In this document: positions 52,025 through 64,000 of the stretch, piece by piece | Numbering within the stretch: position 1 is the stretch's first letter | Layout: every line of letters starts with the position of its first letter | DNA from: Litomosoides sigmodontis | Taxonomy: Eukaryota; Nematoda; Chromadorea; Rhabditida; Onchocercidae | DNA length: 64,000 nucleotides | Direction of reading: 5' to 3' | Assembly: GCA_963070105.1 (NCBI GenBank) | Contig: OY718807.1 | Coordinates: 1,054,001-1,118,000 of the forward strand | Made by a program: the position numbers and the translations under genes | Notes under the pieces: generated by a model | Told to the model about the DNA's origin: nothing | Database searches by the model: none | The model's input: only the letters and a program-made list of their open reading frames with translations

Positions 52025-53684
52025 TCCCTTCGCTTCCGCTCAAATATTAGTTTGAATTTCTGTTTCACCAATATTCCTCATTATCATAGCGTTCACCTTC
52101 ACATTTAACTATTTTTTTTACTTTGTAGACCTTTTTACGAGAAGTTAGAGCGACTGAAATTTGAAATGCTCGTTAAGTTGCAGTAAGCATTTTGGATTAA
52201 CGTTCGCTTCTCTCTTTCTTGACTGCATCATTCATTATTGACTCTCGTACATTACGTGTATCACGTAATGCATGCTTACTGTTGTAAAATTTAATGAATT
52301 TGTAGAAATATTAGCAATTTATGGAAAAATAAATTTTAAATGGTAGCATTAAGTTAAAATTTCTCAAAATTTTAACTTAGCGTTGGGTGAATCGAATGTT
52401 TACAACTTAGTTTACAAACTTGACTGATGTAAACGCTGCCGATTAATGAAAAGGTAAGTGAGAGATTACACGGATAATGACGTAAGTTTGCACGAACTCA
52501 CGTTTTTTCTTCCAATTAAATCGCAATCACTCCTACTTTTCAGTTACTTCTAAATTTTACCAAATTTCATATGTTCAACAATGAAATCTTTCGCTGTTAA
52601 TTACATGTGAAGCATAAATGAATCAAAATTTATGACAAATTGCTAGCCTGAAATTTTCATCCCATTGCAGTAAGCTCAAAGCAGTTAGTCTCCGCTAGTT
52701 GGAAATCGGAGGTGAAAGCGTAGTGTTCTTGTTGACAGGCAAACAACATCAACCACCCACTCCGTCCATCCTTCCTTTCTGAAGGAACCGGTTTTCAGAA
52801 ATATCACTGCGTCTCACGCGCTTCTGGGTACCACTGAAATAGGATGGCATCGTCGATTGCATCTATTGCTCTTCCGCCCTATCGCAGTACGCCTGTCAGT
52901 GACGAAAACTCTCGCAATTAACTCCGAGATTTTTGATCGTTTATTCATTAACAATGTTGGGATGTTTAGAAATGAAATGGAAAAGGATGTTGGAGTGTTC
53001 ACGTAAAAGCCATAAATCTGTAACTTCCAATAGTCTCATTTAGTTAATTATTTAATTAGCCTTTTTCGTGGAAGATGCGCGGCAGTTATGCAGTTGGATC
53101 TATCATTTTCGCAACATTTTTAAATGATTTGAAATCATTTAAGTGAACTTTTTTGAAATTCAATAAATTTCTTCAGCTGTTATTTAGGAACAAAATGTGG
53201 TCATCTGAAGTAGCATGTTTGTGAAACATTCCAACATCAATTTGCTTCATCAATGGCTTCAATGAAGTAAGCTTTTTTGTGGTATATCACTTTGCGTACG
53301 TTTTGCGATTTATTAACAAAGTAAAATGTAGCGTTTTGCAAGCTCAAATTGACAACTTCTTTAGTTTAATTGCTAGTTTAACATGCGTTTTGAACGCATT
53401 GAGTTCATTCTCGTACTACGTAAGAATTTGATGCTCTCTGACTTTTCACGTACGTTGTAAAAAACCTAAACAATTATTAGTGTCTCAAAATTTCGTTACC
53501 TTTAAAACAATACAATGCTTCATTTGAAATTCTATAACCATCTGTTTGCTTGTTAGCTTTGCCATAAATGAGTGCTACGCTTTATGGAAAAAAATCCCTC
53601 TTCGTTAAGCTGATTTTTTGCTTTGTTGCAATTCTTCGAAACACTTCCAGATATGAGTGCTTATCGAACTCGAACTCATTAGCA
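52025..53684. other. Intergenic; one isolated coding-like exon
   Basis: At 52129-52188 (+), after ttttactttgtag, a frame reads PFYEKLERLKFEMLVKLQ and then stops. It looks like a C-terminal exon, but no partner exon was found. Otherwise nothing was recognised. Confidence 0.3.
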
Positions 53685-56327
53685 ATGATCGACGAGACAA
53701 GTGTCTATAACGCGGAACAGATGGACGACACCGCTCCGATTCCTCTCCACAGTGACAACATCGATCACATCTTCATGGATGATATCACCTGGAAGAATAT
53801 TTTTCAGGATGTGCGACACTCACAAAGACAACAACGATTTTGCATGAGTATGTATGGCATCATCACATCGTTCAAGCTCCTTCCTCCTCTCTCAATCTAG
53901 CTAATAAGCAACAAGCTAATTGAACTTTACGCAAATAACTTTCCGCTTCTCTTTTTTTTTTTGTAAATTTTGTAATTTTCAGGTTTTTTTGCTTCAATGA
54001 TTTGTATAATGTTAATTCTTTTGGTTTCATTATTTTCGGGTTTTGGTAAAGTTATTTTCGACGTCGTCGAATATCAGCAAAAATCACGTCACGGTAAGTA
54101 AGCAGCAATATGATGAGATTTTCTTTTTTCATTATTAATTATTCATTAGCTGAGAATAATTTAAACCAAGTTGTATAAATATGACTGGATGAAATTGATA
54201 GGAGGGATTAGTAGGACAGCAAACCGCCGTATCGTTCAATCGTTGAATTTTGAGGTCTCATGATGATACCGAATATTCGAAAGCGACCGCTTAACATCTT
54301 TTCTTTCAACGTACGAAATGAAACAGCAAATGCGCAGTACGCAAAAGAAATTGACGATTACCTTGAAAGTAAGCAATTTATTAATTAGTCGGAACTGTTC
54401 TGCTTCCCTTGCAAATTACTGAAAACTAATATTAGTAAGTTTGTTAGCCAGTAGCTTTTCCAACTGATTAAAGAAGCAGAATTTCAGGCCTTTCTATTTC
54501 AACAAGGACAAATTTAAGGAAACCTCATTAATTTACTTAGAAATTATTTGTTTATGTAAATGCAAGTTCTTCGCTTACATTCATTGCTTCCTTCTTCATT
54601 ACTAAAAAGTAAATATTATATTGTTTAACTACCCTCTTAGTAGATTTCTTCTGCATAAATTTACCCAAGAATAATGCAACAGTTAATAAATTTAACGCAC
54701 ATAGTTGAAATGTAATTAATTAATCAAATCAAATTCGCAGGATTAATCAACGATAATTACAATGATAATGCAGGCAATTAATTACAACTACTCAGATTTA
54801 CTATTTACTCGATGACAGTTGACGATTGTCTTCTAATTTGTTTCGAATAATCCAATCATTCGCAATAGAATATGCGGAGGAGCAAAAGCAGATGAAGGAA
54901 TTTGCGACGACCTGTACGACGCGTGAGCGAAGCAACCGGCAACGTTCGTGCGCATTTGACGTTCAACGACAATTTCATTCTGATTGCTCTAAAACGACCA
55001 ATTACGGCTATAGTTCCGGCAGTCCATGCGTGTTATTCGTTTTTAACAATGTTAGTATGCTTTGATTTTCCGATATTTTGAATATGCTGAATTTCCTATG
55101 AATTTTCCACTCTGACAGCACCTCTCTCATCTTTCAGGTTGGTGAGGGATGAGAGTGATTTTCATTTCATGCTCCAATTCAAACTAATTTACTAATTTTA
55201 ATATGAACTCTGACAGTTATTCTCGGTTTTTCATTTTACTTGCTAGATTTTCGATAAATTTACTAACGCTATTTGCAGCATAGCTGGAAATATAGCTAAC
55301 TTTCGATTCTTTCAAATAGCTTTCTTTATAATCAAAAGATTAAAGTTACTCAAATTGAGTAATGACAGAGGAAAGATAGTGACTAATTTCTCCCTTTATA
55401 TTATAGCGCTTAGGTTGGAAGCCTAATATGAAGAATGAAATGGATTACTTGCCATTCCTCTGTCGCATGGTTAGTGAATTGTTGAAATTTCATCAATTTA
55501 ATTTATGAATTATAAATGTGGCGGTCGATGAATAAGCTTGCTAATATACTGCTATTGAATTTGAATTATCTGTTTAAATATTGACGGAGGCAATTGTGAT
55601 AGTGTTTGTTTTTCGCTGGCATAGATTTTGTAACATTTGCGCGTTTCAAACTTCCAATGATTCGAGGTTTCCAGCAATACCAATATTCTTCGAACATCTA
55701 CACCAACATCACCTACTACCCGTCGCTGCCAACAGCAATGCGTAGCGGTGGCTTTCAAATGAATTTGATTGCAAATCAAAAAATCACCGACAGTAATGGC
55801 AATGTAGTTGTCGGAAAAGATGGAAGAGCTTTCTACACCTTACCACCATTGGTACTTACTTATTTCCACGTCATCTTAGTTATGTGCATCAATTTCTATA
55901 ATAGGAGGTCACGTCACGCACCTCAATAAACCCTTTATATTCATTTTTAAAAATTTTAAAATTGATAAACGTGCTTTGGTTCCTATTTGATGAATGTTCT
56001 AATTTAGTGAAATTTGAGTGTGTGAAGTTAGAAGGGAAGAGATGAAAGTGAAACGACGAAGGAAGAAATGTTGATATAAGTATTAGTGTCGTGAATAGCA
56101 ATCAGTGCTTCAAAATTCAATTAAGATTTTGATTGAAATTTATAATTTAGGTGATGGCAAAGCTGACATTTCGAAATGCGTTCGAGCGGAATGGAACCAG
56201 TAATTTCAGTCCATTCACAATGAACTGCCGCATAAAAGATAACATTGCTGGCTATCAGTTCGATAACATACAAAGTTTCAAAGGTCAAACGGCTGTTTCC
56301 TTTGATTTTGTCCCACAATTTTCATGA
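53685..56327 (+). CDS. Na+/K+-ATPase beta-type subunit
   Basis: Seven in-phase exons, 53685-53847, 53983-54093, 54255-54368, 54869-55050, 55407-55469, 55675-55851 and 56151-56327, give 328 residues, normal for the family. The beta subunit is a type II membrane glycoprotein that folds and delivers the catalytic alpha subunit of the sodium pump. Seen here: a cytoplasmic N-terminus with ITWKNIFQDV, one membrane helix (ASMICIMLILLVSLFSGF), and an ectodomain with DDYLEKYAEEQ. All three expected Cys pairs are present: FATTC with QRSC; SDCSKTTNYGYSSGSPC; and LPFLC with MNC near the C-terminus. Then RLGWKPN, NIT, NGT and NFS glycosylation sequons, and PPLVMAKLTFRNA matching the family C-terminal strand. 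The YYPYYG motif is not conserved. An upstream ATG (53653) opens only a nine-codon uORF. AATAAA at 56556. Confidence 0.88.
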
Positions 56328-57936
56328 CTTCGAAATTTCTCTTTTCTCTTTAAACAGCAAAAGACTGATCTTAGATTTGATCCATCAGGCATAAACAAAC
56401 ATTTTTAAAATGCATTATCAATTGAAATTGATTATTTCTTGTCTCATATTATTATTTATTTAGCTCATGTTTTAACCTACACTTTTATATTTCTCTTTTC
56501 TGTTCCAACATTTTTTTTTTGTACGACGATCACTTTCAGTTGTTTTCAAACTCTAAATAAATTGATAAATAGCAAAGTTAGAGTATGAAAAATTATTGTT
56601 TAAAAATTTTTTTTAGTATTTTTCAAAATTATTCCTTCAGGTTGCAGAAATTAAAATTGCTCAAAATTAATAAAAAAATCTTTAATTATTTGCTCATTTT
56701 TCCAATCAGCAGGTGCACTGCACCCTCATACTTTTTTCTCGTTTATGCTAATTAGCAATATAATCTAACGTCTATTTTATGCTTAACGTGTACCACAGTT
56801 GTTTCACGTATACAATAACCACATGAACTAGACTTTCGCTGCCTTCTTTTTTCTTTTTCACGTTGTTTTTGGGTTTCATTTTGTCGTTGAAATAATGATG
56901 ACAATAGCTTTATTACAACACAACAATCATAAGTCTCTCAGTCATCGCACGTCAAAAAATAACATAATCCTCGAGAACAAAATTTAACTAATTAATTAAT
57001 TAACTCTGCTGACAACATCACACAACGTAATATCTTTATGAAATCTCATTGCACTGTGAATAGACGAGATGTTCTTTTTTTTACTGAAATGAATAAATGA
57101 TTTTTTACGGAAATATTTGAAAAAGCACAAAAGATGTCAGTGGGAATGCAAGGGAGAGCTTACGTGACGTTTTTTACATGGAACATAAAACATAAATTTA
57201 CGCAAGAACACGCTGCTATCAGCCAATCAAATTCATCAAAGAGTTTAATGCATTGGATTATTTTTAATTTGTAAACCAACAATTAAATTTGGTGAAATTA
57301 TTTTTTTTTTGAAGTAAAACTGCAAAAAATGAGATGAATTGAAGTGATTTTCTAACGTTCAACTAATTAGCCATCTGTTAAATCACTAATTTCAAATCAA
57401 AAAAAGTTACTGACAGTTGACAAAGTTACTGACACTCAAGAGTTAGCAAGGTGGTCACTCAATCATCTATTTTAATGCTTTCCATAAAACCAATAGCTAT
57501 TGAAGGCTTTTCAATTAACATTATTCTTCTGCTCCCTCTATGCTGTGTAATTTCCGCTAATTTCAATTCAATTTATGCAATAATTCACCTTACATAATTT
57601 AAATTCCATTTTTTATGTACGAAAGAAGACTATGCACTTATAATTAGTAGAAAACGTGGAAGATAATTAAAAGAGAACAAAATTTGACCATTTTAATTTC
57701 AAAAAGAATTTCAATGTATGCAAAACAATGCCTTCGTTTTCAGGTTAAGAAGTCAATTATAGTTAATATGAAATAATGAAATCGTTTTGATGCTTATAAA
57801 TTTCATGAAATAATAGAGATCGATCTATCTGAACAACCAGAAGAGACGTGGTACATTTCCCACAGATAGCCTACTGCAAAACATTGGTTTTCAACAAAGT
57901 ACTAAAGTTGCAAAATATTGAGATCTACCGCTACAC
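56328..57936. other. AT-rich intergenic or intronic sequence
   Basis: AATAAA at 56556 for the upstream gene. No supported exon. A minus-strand stub after ttgttcag near 57837 (DRSISIIS-stop) could be the last exon of the 59-64 kb gene, phase-compatible but unproven. Confidence 0.35.
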
Positions 57937-57994
57937 CTGAAAAATTACAAAATTAATAAATTTTCTAAAAATTACAAAATTAATAAATTTTCTA
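57937..57994. repeat. 26-bp tandem duplication
   Basis: aaaattacaaaattaataaa followed by ttttct occurs twice head to tail. Confidence 0.8.
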
Positions 57995-58110
57995 ACTTTC
58001 AAATTACATTAAAAACAGATCAGACAGATAGTTTCATATTATCAATTATTAGAAAGATTTTGAAAAGTATTGTGCAAATCTAACGTACGATTATTACCTG
58101 TTATTTTATT

Positions 58111-58850
<740 letters not shown>

Positions 58851-59139
58851 GTACTTTTACTTGCAATTAGCCTGAATTGAAAGAATTATAACTGCACGGA
58901 ATCTACCATATCTCTCACTATGTTCTATCATTGTTCTTGAGCATTTAATTGTTTTGTGAAAAAAGAACAGAACAAACTTAAGACAATGGTTTCAGATTAG
59001 AAATTAAAGGATGGCGTATGAATAAATGAAAGAAATATTTTTCATTCTGAGAAGTTCGATTCTGATATTCCATTCATATTAGGCAAAACTTTCGTCAAAG
59101 ACACTAATTGAAAGTTCAATTTATTTAAATGAAATTTAC

Positions 59140-62100
59140 CAGTTCTTCCGTAATCGAATAAATTCTTATTTGAGGAATCACTATAACCGTTATTGTTGTT
59201 GTTGTTGTTGTTGTTGTTGCCGATACCAGCAATATCATCCTTATTTTCAAGTATCTACACGTAAAAATCATTTAAGCTAAGTGCTTCTTGAACGTCACTC
59301 CTCGAGCACGAAGATTGAAAGGAAATTTAAATTCGTAAGCAACTCTATCTTTTATGATATCATAATGCTATGGAGGAGTTAAGTGATTAAAACCATTTAC
59401 TTACGCATCTCTCTTATCAGTATCCTCCTGGAACAGATAGATAAGTGAGATACGTAAGCAGTGAAGGCTGAAAAAATTATAATTTGAGTAATGATTGTGA
59501 AGAGAGAAACCGTTTGCTCATCGTCAACAGTGACCGTCGTCGAGCTTACACTTTCACTTTCAATCATGCAACCACTGTCGGATGTGGACGAGCACGTCAT
59601 ACGACAGGTCGACAACGAACGGAATTCCATGCTCGGTAAGCTATCCATGCAAGCAGATCGCTTCTCTCCTGTTGCTACCGATAGCAACGGCATATTCCCG
59701 TTACCATCAACGCTTGCTCCTTGCATACGGATCATCTCACCTTGGAAACTGTATTTATCTTCTCCCTAAATTCAACGAAAAATTGGCAAATTAAGTGATC
59801 CCTGAATTTTAAACGGTAATGAAGTCACGATGCAAGCTCGCCAGAAAATACGAAATGATAAATGAGCATTTAATTTGTGTTGCTAATTTGCTTCGAACGC
59901 CTAAAAATTGATTTTTGAATCAATTAATGAGAATTGAATTTTCACCACTCGTTGACCGTAAGCGTTGACCGTCAGTGAAGTATTCATTGTTTCAGGCACT
60001 GTTGAAGACTTACTCATATTCTGTAAGTAAGATGGAATTAGATTTTTAACATAAGTAAGATGGAATTAGATTTTTTGAGAGAGAGAGAGAGTTACGTCAA
60101 TTTTGTTAATGTGATAGAAAGATAAAGGAAATAGTGATGTGATTATCACTTATCAAGCAATATTACTAAGTGGAAAACCTTCCTTTGAAGTTTAACAAAG
60201 AGGTGCTATCGCTAGACAGTTCTCTTCCACTGAGAGAATGGGAAAGGAATTAAATATGAAATAGCTTTTGCACCTACCATAACACACTGCTGCTCCTCGT
60301 CAATTCCCGACAATTTCAAGCACTCCAGAGCTGGGCTAATTAAGCTCGTCACTGAAATTAAAAGGAAAATTTCGAAAATTGAAAGCTTCATTCGTCTAGT
60401 ACGTTCATTTCACCATGTTCACAACAAAATGTGATGCGGGGAGCTACAGGAGAAAATGTACAACAACGGAGAACTTTCACCAATACGGGTAATGCGTGAA
60501 TTAGTTTGTCGAATGGATAGTGCATGTGTACCGTACATCAACGAAAGGTGTCACTTCTCATTTTCAAATTTGAAATATTTCGTCAGAAGAAAAGATCGGA
60601 GGATGAGAGCGCAGCAGAAGGAATTTAATTGAAATATCGCTATCTTGCAAAGAGCTTTCTTTTTTAAAAACTTTCTTGCTAAGCTCAGGAAAAGATGAAG
60701 TGAAAGAACACCGAAATTGTGGCAGTTCTGAGAGAGATTGTGATGAGTGGTGTTAGGTTTTCGTCGCATTTGCGACAATCGAGAAAATTTACTATTTTAG
60801 AGAATCGGTCGAATTTCGTGTTGCTAATTGATAATCGAGCAATCTTTTATGCTTCGGTTGAATTGAACTCCTAATCACTCCTAATCATTCCACTGTTTTT
60901 TTCATTTACAAAAATTTGAAAATTATTTCCCAATAGTATCCACCGGTGCATTGAAAATGATAAAAGTATTTAGTGAAAATTAATTTATTCACATAAATGC
61001 ATACGATACAGCGGCTATTCAGTGCTTAATTTGGCACACGTCATGCATAAGCTTGGATATGAACAAATTGCTAATTAATAAGCCTTAGCAGTAACAAAGT
61101 ATATATTTTGATGAATTGCAAATGGAACACACAAATTTCGAACTTCTTCTTTGCTACACAAAATGAAATGGGCAAGAGTTGAAGTTGCACAGCGCTTGCT
61201 ACGGCACTTCTGGGATGTAAGAAAAGGAGAGTGGTGGAAGGAATTCACATAACACATTCACGGTTGGAAACTCGGCTATGAAGATCAAAACGAAGCATGC
61301 ATAATTTGCATAAAAGCCACTGCTGTTATGATTGATAGTAAAGTGTTGTGCTCCATGCTTTTATATCATTTAAATATTTCTATTAAATTGAAAAAAAAAA
61401 CCACGAGATATACATATACCGTATACATTCTAACATTGCTCCCTCTTTCTTTCTCTCTCCCCTCTCCCTTTTGTTGCCCTCTTTACCTCTCGAAAATTCT
61501 AATTAGCAATGTCATGTTAATATAAGTGATGAAGTTACAAACGAACAATATCACAACAAGTACCACATACGTTTGCCAGAACATAGCGGTCTCAGATTAA
61601 GAGATGTTGGACGAGCTGAAATTGAATTTAATTGATAAAATTTATCAGTCTGCATGAATCAATTCAATTACTAAATTGGAATAATTGAGTTGTAAACTGG
61701 TGAAGCAGACAAGTTAATTGCAGAAATTTAATTATAATTTAATTATGAAGAAATGCTATTTTCTGGAAGCTATTTTTACTTGTTCCTATTTAGGTAATGC
61801 GACAAAAGTACGTCACTTAAACATTCTGAAACAGTTAAGTCGCTGTTTGAAAATCCTCCTCCCTAATCGTAGCAAATGAAGAAACTTTGTCGAAAGGAGA
61901 AGAAAAACGGAAACCACCAACATCGACACAAAAGGGACAAAAAATGAAAATGTAGAAAAGAGGATCGCCGAGATTAAATAAACGTTGCTTGGATTTCATC
62001 AATGAAAGCGCAGTCGTTAAAGACATCACTTACTGTTCGGAAAATTTAATTTGAAATTAGTGGAGAAGTGAAGTAGGTTTTTTTTCCCAGGAAAAGATAC

Positions 62101-63716
62101 AGGAAAGCAGCTCTTCGTGCATTACATGAGAAGTAAATAATTAGAAAAAAAATGCTAAGGATCATTAATTTTAAGATGGACAATTTACTTCAGCACTTTT
62201 TTAACTAAACACCTAAAATAACTTCTTGTTTTTTAATTTGATAAAAATTAAAGATTTTTCGAAAAAGACTTTAGTAATAAAAATTAATCAATTAGCGCAA
62301 TCATCGACTGACAGACATACTGCTGGATCAGCCAAATGGTGATAAGTTATAACAAGGCACATTTATCTTTCCCTGTTATCAGATATCATAGCACACGATT
62401 AACGCCTGGATCATTACACGTAGTTCTTATCATTGCCAAACTGATATCTGACGTAGACGTAGCGAATGAAAAGAGCGAGTGGATGGTGTTACTTCCCAAG
62501 TACGAGAGAAGGACGAAGTAAGTGTCGAGGAGCAATGAATGAGTAGTATAATCGTGTTCTACTTGCATTTCATAACGATCTACATCTAACTTAAGTCCAC
62601 AATTTTATTATTATTTCCACACCTAACTTATTCCAATTCAGGGTATTATTTTTACGCAACTCACGTAAAAACTAACCCGTTGAAGATGAGGATGAAAAGG
62701 ATAAATCCGTCAAATTCTGGCTTTCACTTATTGTCGCGGTACCTGTTGTGTCGGTTGCATGGCGGTGCAGTTGTTGTGTAACGCTACCGATTGCACTGCT
62801 ACCACTTATTGACAATAATGGCTGTAGTGATAAGGTAATTAATTATCAACATATTTACGTGACGTGAAAGCACTGTTAATGTGTAAGGACGTAATCAGAT
62901 TTCACTCCGTGAAAACTCAAAGCATTCATGATATCGCACTACCTTTTTTTTGTTGGAAATTTTTAAAACAACTGTTCATCAAGAAATCTACTTTCAACTT
63001 TAGATATGTAACGCAATTCGAACATTTATTTGTTCAGTCGCTTTAATTTAATTACTTTTGTTTTTTTAACTTAAAGTGTAAAATAAAGGGAATGCAATCG
63101 ATGTATGTTAAAAGCATTAAATTAAGAAAAAAAAGTGCAAAAAAAGATTTCAGCGAATTTTCCTGAAGAGATTTAGCTTCAGGCCTCAACGAATGAGTGC
63201 TGTCCTTCTGAAACAGAATGCATTTTTATTACAAGCTTTTCGGTTTACACATAAAATCACTTACCGTCTTCGCAGTGGTGTTAGGCAAACTAGCTGTTCT
63301 CTTTATTCGATAATTTGGTACAGTGCTAGTGGAATAAGTCAAGCGATTCAGACGTTCTTGTCTAAAAATCAGAAATCACGTAGGAAGACGTTCCGTATTA
63401 AATTTACCAATGTTCCGGCATAATTGCGCCAAAAAATATCTTTGTTGCTCAATTCACAAAGTCGTAAGAAATCATATCATAAACACACTGCGGTAACAAT
63501 ATAGGCTATTGGTAAAGTTTGTTTCACTCTTAATGATCGTAGGATCACTAAAACGATAAATTCCTCTAATCAAACTACACGAGAAGCGATAGCTTAGCTT
63601 ACTTGCTAAGCATATTATTGATAGCAACTTCCTGACGAAGCCTATCAAGCTTCAACATACTTTCCACCGCTTGAATGCTTTTCGTGTACGCTTCAATATA
63701 ATTCTCCCTGTGCTCT
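59140..63716 (-). CDS. Ser/Thr-rich protein with coiled coil and polyasparagine tract (both ends unresolved)
   Basis: Minus-strand exons link in phase: 63716-63603, 63361-63265, 62821-62677, 60351-60278, 60020-59949, 59765-59511 and 59254-59140. The first two carry a charged helix (ENYIEAYTKSIQAVESMLKL, DRLRQEVAINNMLSKQERLN) and a KRTASLP basophilic-kinase motif. The rest is Ser/Thr-rich (LSFSSSSST, SLISPALECLKLSG, SVSSTTVTVDDEQT). The last exon has nine Asn in a row encoded by an (AAC)n repeat, then GYSDSSNKNLFDYGRT and a GT donor in phase 1. A 23-nt candidate microexon (59427-59405, EDTDKRD) breaks the downstream frame and is omitted. The giant ATT repeat would lie in the next intron or beyond the gene end. 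The family is not recognised. Confidence 0.55.
59195..59219. repeat. (GTT)n/(AAC)n coding microsatellite
   Basis: Eight GTT units read as AAC (Asn) codons on the minus strand within the 59254-59140 exon. Confidence 0.8.
60025..60086. repeat. Direct duplication plus (GA)n
   Basis: aagtaagatggaattagatt occurs at 60025 and again at about 60053, followed by a gagagagagagaga run. It lies in the intron just upstream (minus strand) of the 60020-59949 exon. Confidence 0.75.
60392..62676 (-). other. Large intron of the Ser/Thr-rich gene
   Basis: Intron of about 2.3 kb between phase-1 exons ending at 62677 and starting at 60351. Pyrimidine-rich tract at 61440-61490. No independent gene recognised. 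Confidence 0.5.
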
Positions 63717-64000
63717 CTAAAATTCATAAATGAAATCCTATTGGCAATGAGTAAGTATGGCATTGCAAAACGTAAAACCCAAGTCTGTTTCGAAGCTCCG
63801 AGAAAATTCCTCTACCAACGAGCATCTACCAATGAATGATGCATTTACGTTTTGGAAACTTTCCACTAGCCTTACGTAGTTCAATACGTCTTGATTATTG
63901 GTTTTAGCTATTAATGAATGAGACGAATGTAGTTAATTAGATCTATCTGTACTCAAATCAGTTTTATAGTCTGCCTGATTTGTACATCAAACTTACCTGT
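63717..64000. other. Window edge, no exon placed
   Basis: Continues the minus-strand gene upstream. Nothing with clear splice support was seen. Confidence 0.3.

Noticed and set aside
54869..56327. Apparent loss of the third disulphide in the ATPase beta subunit
   Set aside because: The first model skipped a 63-nt exon (55407-55469) that supplies the missing Cys (LPFLC) and RLGWKP; with it included, all three pairs are present.
60278..60391. Signal-peptide-like start MKLSIFEIFLLISVTSLIS on the minus strand
   Set aside because: The hydrophobic part lies in the pyrimidine-rich end of an intron. The exon after aatttcag joins the upstream 62677 donor in correct phase 1.

Overview
The window is intron-rich, AT-rich eukaryotic DNA. 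It reads as a parasitic (probably filarial/spirurid, clade III) nematode. The reasons are small GT-AG introns of about 50-700 bp, runs of short exons, secreted proteins with no recognisable relatives, and gene content. It is not Caenorhabditis-like: introns are larger, and a subunit of the NELF pausing complex, which C. elegans is known to lack, is encoded here. The species call is inference. No bacterial, phage, CRISPR or obvious transposon features were found. Gene models were built by hand by following splice sites and checking that codon phase is kept across every junction.

Layout. 0-1.1 kb (+): the 3' end of a single-pass membrane protein. 2.5-4.1 kb (-): an unrecognised protein with an N-myristoylation-type start. 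4.9-6.0 and 7.5-8.0 kb (+): two small putative secreted or membrane proteins. 9.7-18.4 kb (+): three consecutive genes for proteins with an acidic Ser/Asp/Glu-rich N-terminal part and an Arg/Ser-rich C-terminal part, with a 28-bp minisatellite between the second and third. 19.1-21.6 kb (-): an ABHD17-type depalmitoylase-like alpha/beta hydrolase. 23.0-23.7 kb (-): the 3' end of an unrecognised gene. 25.1-39.7 kb (+): the complete Mediator kinase-module subunit MED12 (dpy-22/sop-1), 41 exons, 2176 codons. 40.6-46.3 kb (-): NELF-C/D (TH1), 13 exons, 658 codons, convergent with MED12. 48.1-50.6 kb (+): a novel small membrane protein. 51.1-52.0 kb (-): two exons of an unidentified gene. 53.7-56.3 kb (+): a Na+/K+-ATPase beta-type subunit. 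58.1-58.8 kb: an uninterrupted ATT repeat of about 665 bp. 59.1-63.7 kb (-): part of a long Ser/Thr-rich gene with a coiled-coil segment and a polyasparagine tract; both ends are unresolved.

The best-supported biology is transcriptional control: MED12 and NELF-C/D sit tail to tail. The more unusual sequence features are a 62-bp copy of a MED12 exon pasted into an upstream MED12 intron, which duplicates the 3' splice site, the tandem charge-segregated gene family, and the very long triplet repeat.
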